DNA from: Kaistella antarctica
GTDB taxonomy: Bacteria > Bacteroidota > Bacteroidia > Flavobacteriales > Weeksellaceae
Assembly: GCF_900109615.1 (NCBI RefSeq)
Contig: NZ_FOIX01000002.1
Span: forward strand, 682,001 to 746,000
Direction of reading: 5' to 3'
DNA length: 64,000 nt
The translations under genes were made by a program, and so were the position numbers. Positions within the stretch are counted from its first letter, which is position 1; every line of letters starts with the position of its first letter. Of this stretch, positions 42,804 through 50,004 are shown one piece after another. Under the pieces are notes generated by a model. The model was given only the letters and a program-made list of their open reading frames with translations, made no database searches and was not told the origin of the DNA.

Positions 42804-43571
42804 ATGATCCTTTCAGAGTTAAAAGAATTCCTCGACGAAAAAGCCGATTTGTACAATCACATCGACTTTATCGCAAATGATCCGATTCTGATTCCGCATC
42901 GTTTTTCCTCAAAACAAGATATTGAAATTGCTGGTTTTTTAACCGCGACCATTTCTTGGGGAACTAGAAAATCTATCATCAATGATGCAGAGAAAATCTT
43001 ATTGTGGATGGGAAATTCACCTTACGATTTCGTCTTAAATTTTCAGGAAAGTGATATGGATTTCTTTAATCATAATTCCGTTCATCGGACTTTTAATAAA
43101 GAAGATCTTAATTATTTTATTAGAAATTTAAGTCGATTATATAAAGAAAATGATTCCTTGGAAAATCTCTTTTTAGTGAGCGAAGATGAAGCCAATTTCT
43201 ACCATAGCTTCGACCGTTTCAGAACTGAGTTTTTTAAAGAAAACGAAATTCACCGAAGTAAAAAACACGTCAGTTCAACCTATAAAAATTCCTCGGCAAA
43301 ACGATTAATGATGTTCCTCCGCTGGATGGTTCGACAAGATCGCAAAGGCGTAGATTTCGGAATTTGGAAAAAAATTGATCAGAAAAATTTATCAATTCCC
43401 TTGGACGTTCATACAGGCAATATTTCCCGTAAACTGAATCTGATTCAAAGAAAACAAAACGACTGGAAAACCGTCGAAGAACTGGATTTAGTTCTAAGAA
43501 AATTTGATGATAAAGATCCTGCAAAATACGATTTCGCTCTTTTTGGTTTAGGAGTAGATAAAGCATTTTAG
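42804..43571 (+). CDS. TIGR02757 (DUF2400) family protein
   Basis: 255 residues, full length. Recognisable family sequence: LIPHRFSSKQDIEIAGFLTA, ISWGTRKSIINDAEKILLWM, AKRLMMFLRWMVRQDRKGVD, IPLDVHTGNISRKLNLIQRK and PAKYDFALFGLGVDKAF. It is conserved across Bacteroidota and spirochaetes without an established function; the PLDVHT region recalls helix-hairpin-helix glycosylases. It is probably a housekeeping protein and stands alone here. Confidence 0.88.
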   Translation: MILSELKEFLDEKADLYNHIDFIANDPILIPHRFSSKQDIEIAGFLTATISWGTRKSIINDAEKILLWMGNSPYDFVLNFQESDMDFFNHNSVHRTFNKEDLNYFIRNLSRLYKENDSLENLFLVSEDEANFYHSFDRFRTEFFKENEIHRSKKHVSSTYKNSSAKRLMMFLRWMVRQDRKGVDFGIWKKIDQKNLSIPLDVHTGNISRKLNLIQRKQNDWKTVEELDLVLRKFDDKDPAKYDFALFGLGVDKAF

Positions 43572-43714
43572 AAATTGTAGAGAACACGAATTGTACAAGT
43601 TTTTGCCACGAATGCTCGAATTTATTTTAAATAAAATTTGTCATGCGCGTGCTTTATTTATTTTGATATGGCTAACTGAAACGTTTTTGCGACGAAAAAA
43701 AGAGTGGAAAACAT

Positions 43715-43722
43715 TATATTTG
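43715..43722 (+). promoter_or_regulatory. -7 box of the DUF1003 gene promoter
   Basis: TATATTTG, full consensus. The 5' UTR is about 60 nt. Confidence 0.5.
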
Positions 43723-43786
43723 CACCTGAATTTTTCGCATAATTAAGTGAGAAGTTGTTTGGAGAAATTTTTAAGAAAGTTAAAAA

Positions 43787-44338
43787 ATGAAAGAAAGAGA
43801 AGAAAAAGCCAAAGAAAAAATCGAATTTCTAGTTAAGGTGACCGACGGTTTGATGTGGTGGATTGGTTCCATCCCGTCCTTAATCATTCACTCCATTATT
43901 TTTATCTCCGCTTTTTTACTTCCGCTTTTCGGCCTTGTCGCCTTTGATAAAATGCTCTTGGTTTTGACAACCGTACTTTCGCTGGAAGCAATTTATCTGG
44001 CTATTTTCATTCAGATGTCAGTGAACAGAAGTCAGGAACATATCGAAGATTTGAAAGATGATGTCAACGAAATTCAGGAAGACATTGAAGACATCCAGGA
44101 AGATATTGAAGAAATTAGTGAAGATATTGATGATATTCAGGAAGACATTGAAGATATTGCCGAAGAAGAAGACGATGAAGATCACAATGAGCGCGCCAGA
44201 AATGTAATGTTGAAAAGCAATGTATCTTCAAACAAAAATGATATCAAAGCGATGAGAGAAGTCATCGCCAATCTTCAAAAGCGATTGGAAGATTTAAAAA
44301 TAGAAGAGGAGAAAGCAAACCTACCACCGGAAAAATAA
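43787..44338 (+). CDS. DUF1003-like membrane protein with acidic heptad coiled coil
   Basis: 183 residues. Two membrane segments (about 32-53 and 60-82: IIHSIIFISAFLLPLFGLVA, LLVLTTVLSLEAIYLAIFIQ) match the DUF1003 layout and are followed by SVNRSQEH. Residues about 88-130 are a run of heptads of the type IQEDIED, also visible as a 21-bp period in the DNA. A further coiled coil comes near the end. It probably oligomerises through the acidic coil on the cytoplasmic side; the function is unknown. Confidence 0.82.
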   Translation: MKEREEKAKEKIEFLVKVTDGLMWWIGSIPSLIIHSIIFISAFLLPLFGLVAFDKMLLVLTTVLSLEAIYLAIFIQMSVNRSQEHIEDLKDDVNEIQEDIEDIQEDIEEISEDIDDIQEDIEDIAEEEDDEDHNERARNVMLKSNVSSNKNDIKAMREVIANLQKRLEDLKIEEEKANLPPEK

Positions 44339-44366
44339 GTTAATTAAACTTAGAAGGTTTTCGCAA

Positions 44367-44399
44367 AACCTTGTCAAGGTTCAAAACCTTGACAAGGTT
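44367..44399. repeat. Interspersed palindromic repeat, copy 1
   Basis: AACCTTGTCAAGGT-TCAAA-ACCTTGACAAGGTT, a 14-pair perfect hairpin. A diverged relative at 46680-46710 has matching changes on both arms. Confidence 0.75.
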
Positions 44400-44489
44400 A
44401 ATCAAGATTAAAGTTTCCCTTTTTATAGCCTTTAAATCATAAAGCAATTTTGCCTTTTGCGGCTTTAAAAAAATCACAAGTACTTTACA

Positions 44490-44520
44490 AAAAAAACCAT
44501 TTCAAAGCTGAAATGGTTTT
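44490..44520 (-). terminator. Rho-independent terminator of rsmA
   Basis: AAAACCATTTCA-GCTT-TGAAATGGTTTT on the minus strand followed by T residues. A 12-pair perfect stem just past the rsmA stop. Confidence 0.85.
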
Positions 44521-44527
44521 TAATTTT

Positions 44528-45298
44528 TTAAGAATGTTTTTTCCAAAGTTGGGTAAATGCAATGAAATCTTCCACCGATAATTCCTCGGCTCGCTTATCC
44601 ATAAATTCATGATCTTTCAAGGCTTCCGGAATATCCAAAGCTTTCCATGAGTTTGATAATTTTTTTCGGCGTTGACCAAATCCAGCTTTTACAATTCTTT
44701 TAAATAAAACTTCATTTCCAGCTAAACCTTCTTTTGGATTTCGAGTCAATCGAATCACTCCTGATTTTACTTTAGGAGGTGGATTAAAGACGTTTTCATG
44801 CACCGTAAACAAATACTTGACATCATACAAAGCTTGCACGAGAACTGAGAGTATTCCGTAGTCTTTGGTTCTCGGAACAGCTGCTGTTCTTTCAGCAACT
44901 TCTTTTTGAAACATTCCAACCATTTCAGGAACTCGATCGTAATAATCAATGATTTTAAATAAAATCTGAGACGAAATATTATACGGGTAATTTCCAATGA
45001 TAGAAACTTGACCTTCAAAGGATTCGGCTAAATTTAACTGTAAAAAATCGCCAATAAAATGCTGGTCCTCTAATTTTGGATAATGCGTTTTTAAATATTC
45101 AATCGAGTCTCTATCGATTTCTGCTACAAAAATTTCAGCGTCTTTTTCCAGCAGATATTTGGTGAGCACGCCCATGCCGGGACCGATTTCTAAAACCTGA
45201 TTTTTGTTTTCATAACTTAAACCATCAACAATATTTTTGGCAATATTTTCATCCATTAAAAAATGTTGACCCAGATGTTTTTTTGCTCTTACGCTCAT
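44528..45298 (-). CDS. rsmA: 16S rRNA (adenine1518/1519-N6)-dimethyltransferase
   Basis: 256 residues. N-terminal KKHLGQHFLMDENIAKNIVD, SAM site NQVLEIGPGMGVLTKYLLEK, catalytic GNYPYNISSQILFKI (NxPY motif) and VFNPPPKVKSGVIRL. It dimethylates two adjacent adenines near the 3' end of 16S rRNA in late small-subunit assembly; loss gives kasugamycin resistance. Single gene, divergent from ftsX. Confidence 0.96.
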   Translation of the reverse strand: MSVRAKKHLGQHFLMDENIAKNIVDGLSYENKNQVLEIGPGMGVLTKYLLEKDAEIFVAEIDRDSIEYLKTHYPKLEDQHFIGDFLQLNLAESFEGQVSIIGNYPYNISSQILFKIIDYYDRVPEMVGMFQKEVAERTAAVPRTKDYGILSVLVQALYDVKYLFTVHENVFNPPPKVKSGVIRLTRNPKEGLAGNEVLFKRIVKAGFGQRRKKLSNSWKALDIPEALKDHEFMDKRAEELSVEDFIAFTQLWKKHS

Positions 45299-45453
45299 TC
45301 AAGAATTTGATTTTTTAAAAGGTAAACCTAGGTCGAAAACCTCTTTTCTGAGGTCGCTCGCGATTTCCTTTAAGTTTTTTTTAACAGCGATTTTCCGCGT
45401 TTGTCCGCAAATTACGGAAGTTTTTTTCTATTTTAGCAGAAATTTTTTATTTA

Positions 45454-46353
45454 ATGGCTAAGACAGTTGAGGATTTTAACAAGAGGCGACTCCGCTCCAG
45501 CAATATCACCGTTGTGATTAGTATTGCGTTGGTTTTATTTTTATTGGGATTAATGGGGCTAATCCTTATCAATGCTCAAAAATATTCAGATTATATCAAG
45601 GAGCAATTGGTAGTCAATGCCTACTTTGACGAAAATTACGATGCAAAAGATTCGCTAAAAACCGCTAAAATGGAAGCCGAGACCTTCAAGAAAATTCAGG
45701 TTTTAGCACCCGTAAAAAAAGCGACTTACATTACCCGCGAGATGGCAGCTGACGAAGCTAAAAAAAGTATGGGTATTGAAAGCAGTGCGCTTTTCGATGA
45801 AAATATTTTTCCCTCTTCCATTGAAGTTGCCTTGAGACCAGAATATGTAGATCCCGCAAAAATTGACGAAGCGATTAAGATGATTGAATCGACTCCGGGC
45901 ATTATTGATGTGAAAAACAACAGCACCTTGATGGTTGAAGTTTATAACAATCTCAACAACATTCTAAAATGGATTTTAGGATTTTCAGTCTTGTTCCTAG
46001 TCTTGGCGATTGTGTTGATAAACAACTCAATTCGTTTAAAAATATTCTCAAAAAGATTTATTATTAAAACCATGCAATTGGTTGGGGCCAAGCGACGCTT
46101 CATTCTAAAACCATTTATTAAAGAAGCAATTATTCTTGGAGTGATCGGTGCTTTAATTGGTTTGGCCGTTCTGTTTGGTGCGTGGTATTATTTCATCACC
46201 CAGATCGGAACTCCCTTTGCGCAAGACAATAATCAATTGATTATTTTAGTCGTTGGTATATTCTTGTTAGGAGTTTTAATCACGGTGTTCTCGACGGTTT
46301 TCGCAACTTGGCGTTTCTTGAGATCTAATGTAGATGATCTTTATTATTCTTAA
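45454..46353 (+). CDS. ftsX: Cell division protein FtsX
   Basis: 299 residues. One N-terminal membrane segment (about 20-42), a periplasmic domain (about 45-165, YFDENYDAKDSLKTAKMEAE) and three C-terminal membrane segments of the FtsX/ABC3 permease type (LKWILGFSVLFLVLAIVLIN, AIILGVIGALIGLAVLFGAW, LIILVVGIFLLGVLITVFST). With FtsE it couples septum formation to control of peptidoglycan hydrolases. It starts an operon with DUF3098 and probably uppP and truB. Confidence 0.93.
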   Translation: MAKTVEDFNKRRLRSSNITVVISIALVLFLLGLMGLILINAQKYSDYIKEQLVVNAYFDENYDAKDSLKTAKMEAETFKKIQVLAPVKKATYITREMAADEAKKSMGIESSALFDENIFPSSIEVALRPEYVDPAKIDEAIKMIESTPGIIDVKNNSTLMVEVYNNLNNILKWILGFSVLFLVLAIVLINNSIRLKIFSKRFIIKTMQLVGAKRRFILKPFIKEAIILGVIGALIGLAVLFGAWYYFITQIGTPFAQDNNQLIILVVGIFLLGVLITVFSTVFATWRFLRSNVDDLYYS

Positions 46354-46355
46354 AA

Positions 46356-46658
46356 ATGAGCAAAAAAAATAAACAATTCTCGGCTGATTCGATTGGTAAA
46401 ACGGTTGAAGTTCCGGAGAATCAGACGTTCTACTTCGGTAAAGAAAATTACAAACTCATGTTAATTGGGTTGGCTTTAATTGTAGCTGGCTTTCTTTTAA
46501 TGATGGGCGCTGATGCCAATACCGTTGATGGAAAATACGATCCTAATGTTTGGAATGAAGGCATATTCTCTATCCGACGCATTCGAATCGCCCCAATGTT
46601 GGTGATTGCTGGGTTTGCGGTTGAAGTGTACGCCATTCTGAAACGGAATAAGAAATAA
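46356..46658 (+). CDS. DUF3098 small membrane protein
   Basis: 100 residues, two membrane segments (YKLMLIGLALIVAGFLLMMG and MLVIAGFAVEVYAIL) joined by a short polar loop with DPNVWNEGIFSIRRIRIAP. It starts two bases after the ftsX stop. DUF3098 lies between ftsX and uppP in many Bacteroidota, which suggests a part in cell-envelope division; the function is unknown. Confidence 0.9.
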   Translation: MSKKNKQFSADSIGKTVEVPENQTFYFGKENYKLMLIGLALIVAGFLLMMGADANTVDGKYDPNVWNEGIFSIRRIRIAPMLVIAGFAVEVYAILKRNKK

Positions 46659-46679
46659 GTTTTATTTTTACCACAATCC

Positions 46680-46710
46680 ACTTTGTCAAAGTTCAAATCT
46701 TTGACAAAGT
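46680..46710. repeat. Interspersed palindromic repeat, copy 2
   Basis: ACTTTGTCAAAG-TTCAAAT-CTTTGACAAAGT followed by T residues. It is related to 44367-44399 but with CC/GG changed to CT/AG on the two arms together. It lies between DUF3098 and uppP and could act as a weak terminator. Confidence 0.7.
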
Positions 46711-46768
46711 TTTTTTTTAATCAAAATGCGACTCTGAGCTTTATCACAGAGTTTTAATATTAATTTAC

Positions 46769-47587
46769 ATGGATTTATTCAAAGCAATCATCATTGCAAT
46801 CATCGAAGGTCTTACCGAATTTCTTCCTATTTCATCTACCGCACACATGGGTTTTATCGCCAACTTAATGGGCATGGAAGAAACGGAATTTCTAAAAATG
46901 TTTCAAGTGTCCATTCAGTTCGGAGCCATTTTAGCCGTAGTTGCTGCATATTGGAAAAAGTTTTTTGATTTTCAGAATTTAAAATTTTATTACAAACTGG
47001 CTTTGGCTGTAATTCCTGCTTTGATATTAGGCTATCTTTTCGATGATCACATTGAAGCACTTTTAGGAAACCAGATTGCCATTTCATCCGTGCTAATTCT
47101 TGGTGGAATTTTTTTACTTTTCTCCGATTCTTGGTTTAAAAATCCTACGATCGATGATGAAAAAGACATGTCGGTAAAAAAAGCCGTTATTATTGGATTC
47201 TGGCAATGTCTGGCGATGATGCCCGGAACGAGTAGGAGTGCTGCATCTATTATCGGTGGGATGACCCAAGGTTTAACTCGCAAGGCCGCTGCAGAATTTT
47301 CATTTTTCTTAGCAGTTCCGACGATGTTGGCGGTGACCGTTTATTCCATCTTTGTAAAAACTTGGGGCAAAACTACCGCAAATCCTATGAAAGGTTACGA
47401 GATGATTTTGGCGTCCAACGATAATATTATAGCGTTTGTAGTCGGCAACATTGTGGCGTTTGTGGTTGCGTTGATTGCGATTAAATCGTTCATTGGTCTC
47501 TTAAATAAATACGGATTTAAACCCTGGGGTTGGTACCGTATTATCGTGGGAATCGTTTTGTTGATTTATTTTACACAGTTTCAATAA
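46769..47587 (+). CDS. uppP: Undecaprenyl-diphosphatase UppP
   Basis: 272 residues, about eight membrane segments. The two active-site motifs are present: EGLTEFLPISSTAHMGF near the N-terminus and MPGTSRSAASIIGGM in the middle. It recycles undecaprenyl diphosphate to the monophosphate carrier for peptidoglycan synthesis and gives bacitracin tolerance. The family usually has STGHL and SRSG; here STAHM and SRSA are mild variants also found in Bacteroidota. Confidence 0.95.
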   Translation: MDLFKAIIIAIIEGLTEFLPISSTAHMGFIANLMGMEETEFLKMFQVSIQFGAILAVVAAYWKKFFDFQNLKFYYKLALAVIPALILGYLFDDHIEALLGNQIAISSVLILGGIFLLFSDSWFKNPTIDDEKDMSVKKAVIIGFWQCLAMMPGTSRSAASIIGGMTQGLTRKAAAEFSFFLAVPTMLAVTVYSIFVKTWGKTTANPMKGYEMILASNDNIIAFVVGNIVAFVVALIAIKSFIGLLNKYGFKPWGWYRIIVGIVLLIYFTQFQ

Positions 47588-47711
47588 TCTTATTTGAGCA
47601 GACATTTCCGCCCTCCGTTCCCGCTTTTTTGTCTTCACTTCGTTGCGACAAAAAGAGCTCCACTCAGGTCGGGCTGCAAACCAGAACTTCTTACCAATTT
47701 AGTTTTCAAAA

Positions 47712-48416
47712 ATGACTGATACCGATTTCTTAGAAGGCCAAATAATTCTCCTCGACAAACCTTTGGATTGGACGAGTTTTCAAGCCGTCAATAAATTGAA
47801 GTTTAAACTCAAAAGAGAGTTTAATCTTCCCAAAAAATTCAAAATCGGACATGCCGGAACTTTGGATCCGCGAGCCACAGGATTATTAATTGTCTGTACT
47901 GGAAAATTCACCAAGATCATTCCTGAAATCCAGGATGCGCCCAAAGAATATTTTACCGAAATCAAAATCGGCGTGCAAACAGAATCGTACGACACTGAAA
48001 AGCCCGAGATTCTTCAGCAAGATATTTCGGCAATTACGGAAGAACAGATCAAGGAAACTTTAGAAAAGTTCTTGGGTGAGATCGATCAGAAACCACCGAT
48101 TTTTTCTGCCATCAAAATCGAAGGCAATCGAGCTTACGATTTAGCCAGACAAGGAAAAGAGGTCGAAATGAAATCTCGGAAAACGACCATTAATTATATC
48201 ACAGATATTGAAATTGATTTACCATTTGTTCGCTTTACGGTAGGTTGTTCCAAAGGAACTTATATCAGAAGTTTAGCGCACGATATTGGTCAGGATCTCT
48301 TAGTTGGTGCCTATTTGACCAATCTTCGCAGAACCAAGATTGGCGATTACAAAATCGAGAATGGTAGTGCAGAATATTTGAAAGACGAATACAGTTTTGA
48401 AAATTTTAATCAGTAG
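47712..48416 (+). CDS. truB: tRNA pseudouridine(55) synthase TruB
   Basis: 234 residues. N-terminal ILLDKPLDWTSFQAVNKLK and the catalytic Asp in KIGHAGTLDPRATGLLIVC. Then QKPPIFSAIKIEGNRAYDLA and CSKGTYIRSLAHDIGQDL. It lacks the C-terminal PUA extension of longer TruB proteins, as is usual in this phylum. It makes pseudouridine 55 in the T loop of tRNAs. The barrel gene follows after 7 bases, so cotranscription is likely. Confidence 0.95.
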   Translation: MTDTDFLEGQIILLDKPLDWTSFQAVNKLKFKLKREFNLPKKFKIGHAGTLDPRATGLLIVCTGKFTKIIPEIQDAPKEYFTEIKIGVQTESYDTEKPEILQQDISAITEEQIKETLEKFLGEIDQKPPIFSAIKIEGNRAYDLARQGKEVEMKSRKTTINYITDIEIDLPFVRFTVGCSKGTYIRSLAHDIGQDLLVGAYLTNLRRTKIGDYKIENGSAEYLKDEYSFENFNQ

Positions 48417-48423
48417 CGTTGTT

Positions 48424-49008
48424 ATGAAAAAACTATATTTTATTTTTGTGTTAATTTCCAGTTTTGCATTTAGCCAAACGAAATTAGAGAAAAGACCAAT
48501 CCAAGGTTTTTATTTCAGTCCGGAACTAAGTGCCGGATTTAATTTATCAAATATTATTCAAGGTAATCGAGACCGAGATAACAATCCAAATAATCCTCCT
48601 ACAAATTATCCCAACGATTTCTCTTACGGATTTTCCGCGGTCGCAGGATATCATTTGATACCGAATCTCTCTTTAGGTGGGGGATTAAAATATAGCTACA
48701 CGACCAATAATTTTCATATTCTTTATGGAATTATTCAACCTAAAATCCTTTTTAACGTGGACGATGGTGAACCAATCTTTATCGATTTAACTTATGGATT
48801 TCAACTGAATAAATCAGTTGTGGACAATGCAGATCTTTATGGACTAAAAGTGGGAAAACTAATATCTCACCGCAAAAGATTGAGTCAACAGGCCGGATTT
48901 TATTTAGAAGGGCAGCAATTAGGAAATACAGGCGTTACCTTTGTCGGATTATTTTACGGGCTCACAATCTTCAGCAACAAAAACTATAATGAGTATGGAA
49001 AAGACTAG
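48424..49008 (+). CDS. Outer-membrane beta-barrel protein
   Basis: 194 residues from the ATG at 48424 (MKKLYFIFVLISSFAFSQ, a signal peptide); a TTG 27 bases upstream lies in the truB tail and is rejected. The body is a small barrel of alternating strands (GFYFSPELSAGFNLSNII, FSYGFSAVAGYHLIPNLSLG, FVGLFYGLTIFSNKNYNEYG). No named family was recognised. It overlaps the start of rluF by 20 bases, so translation is probably coupled. Confidence 0.8.
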   Translation: MKKLYFIFVLISSFAFSQTKLEKRPIQGFYFSPELSAGFNLSNIIQGNRDRDNNPNNPPTNYPNDFSYGFSAVAGYHLIPNLSLGGGLKYSYTTNNFHILYGIIQPKILFNVDDGEPIFIDLTYGFQLNKSVVDNADLYGLKVGKLISHRKRLSQQAGFYLEGQQLGNTGVTFVGLFYGLTIFSNKNYNEYGKD

Positions 49009-49714
49009 AATTAATAAATACCTTTCAGAAGTTGGATTCTGTTCTCGCCGAGAAGCAGACAGGATGTTGGAGCAGGGCAGGATAACCATCAATGGCGCCG
49101 TGCCGGAAATGGGAACGAAAGTTTCTGACGATGATGAAATTTTTGTCGATGGCGTGACCATCAAAAAAACGGAAGAAGCACCTGTTTATATCGCTTTGAA
49201 TAAACCGGTAGGAATTGTCTGTACCACCGACACCAAAAGAGAAAGAGATAATATCATCGAATTCGTGAATCATCCGAAAAGGATTTTTCCAATTGGTCGA
49301 TTAGATAAACCGAGTGAAGGATTAATCCTTTTAACCAATGATGGTGATATTGTGAATAAAATTCTACGTTCTCGAAACAACCATGGAAAAGAATATATTG
49401 TCCGCGTTGACCATCCTATTACGCCAAAATTCCTGATGCAAATGCGTGGTGGGATTCCGATTTTGGATACGGTAACCAATAAATGTGAAGTCGAGCAAAT
49501 TGATAACTTATCTTTTAGAATTGTTTTAACGCAAGGCTTAAACCGCCAGATTCGCCGCATGTGCGAATTCTGTGGGTACGAAGTCAAAAAGCTAAAAAGA
49601 ATTCGTGTTCTCAATATTAAACTGGATCTTCTGATTGGAAAGTGGCGGGATTTAACGGAGCAAGAAGTTAGTGAATTGAAAGCCATTGTTGCGGATTCAG
49701 ATAAGACGGTCTAG
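48989..49714 (+). CDS. rluF: 23S rRNA pseudouridine(2604) synthase, RluF type
   Basis: 241 residues from the ATG at 48989 (MSMEKTRINKYLSEVGFCSR). An S4 RNA-binding domain (about 5-60, SRREADRMLEQGRITING) is followed by the catalytic domain with FPIGRLDKPSEGLILLTNDG, where Asp is the nucleophile, and LTQGLNRQIRRMCEFCGYEV. The CEFCGYEV ending and overall size fit RluF rather than RluB. It modifies 23S rRNA. It overlaps the barrel gene upstream. Confidence 0.92.
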   Translation: MSMEKTRINKYLSEVGFCSRREADRMLEQGRITINGAVPEMGTKVSDDDEIFVDGVTIKKTEEAPVYIALNKPVGIVCTTDTKRERDNIIEFVNHPKRIFPIGRLDKPSEGLILLTNDGDIVNKILRSRNNHGKEYIVRVDHPITPKFLMQMRGGIPILDTVTNKCEVEQIDNLSFRIVLTQGLNRQIRRMCEFCGYEVKKLKRIRVLNIKLDLLIGKWRDLTEQEVSELKAIVADSDKTV

Positions 49715-49971
49715 AAAAACTACTTTTTCTTCTCGTTTGTAAATGATGTTGAAATTTTGATTACAAATTGATTTTGTTAATGGCTAATCTACTAGTAAAT
49801 TCTTTATGAAGAAGTAAGAATAAGTTTTTGTTATAATGAACAAAATATTTCAATTATTCATTATTTTCTCCGTCTACAAAAGCAATTTTTTTACTCTAAA
49901 TAGATAGATGATTTAAAATTTTTAAATGATTTTTATCATGCTATAGGATATCTTTAATTCTTATAGTGAAT

Positions 49972-49979
49972 TATCTTTG
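49972..49979 (+). promoter_or_regulatory. -7 box upstream of the 958-residue secreted protein gene
   Basis: TATCTTTG, full consensus, 25 nt before the ATG. The rest of 49715-49971 is AT-rich with nothing else recognised. Confidence 0.5.
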
Positions 49980-50004
49980 CACATCTTAATATAAAAATAC
50001 GACG

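Noticed and set aside
47626-47654. Hairpin TTTTTGTC...GACAAAAA between uppP and truB as a terminator
   Set aside because: The loop is long and there is no T run after the stem; it looks more like a dispersed repeat, and the truB gene follows closely.
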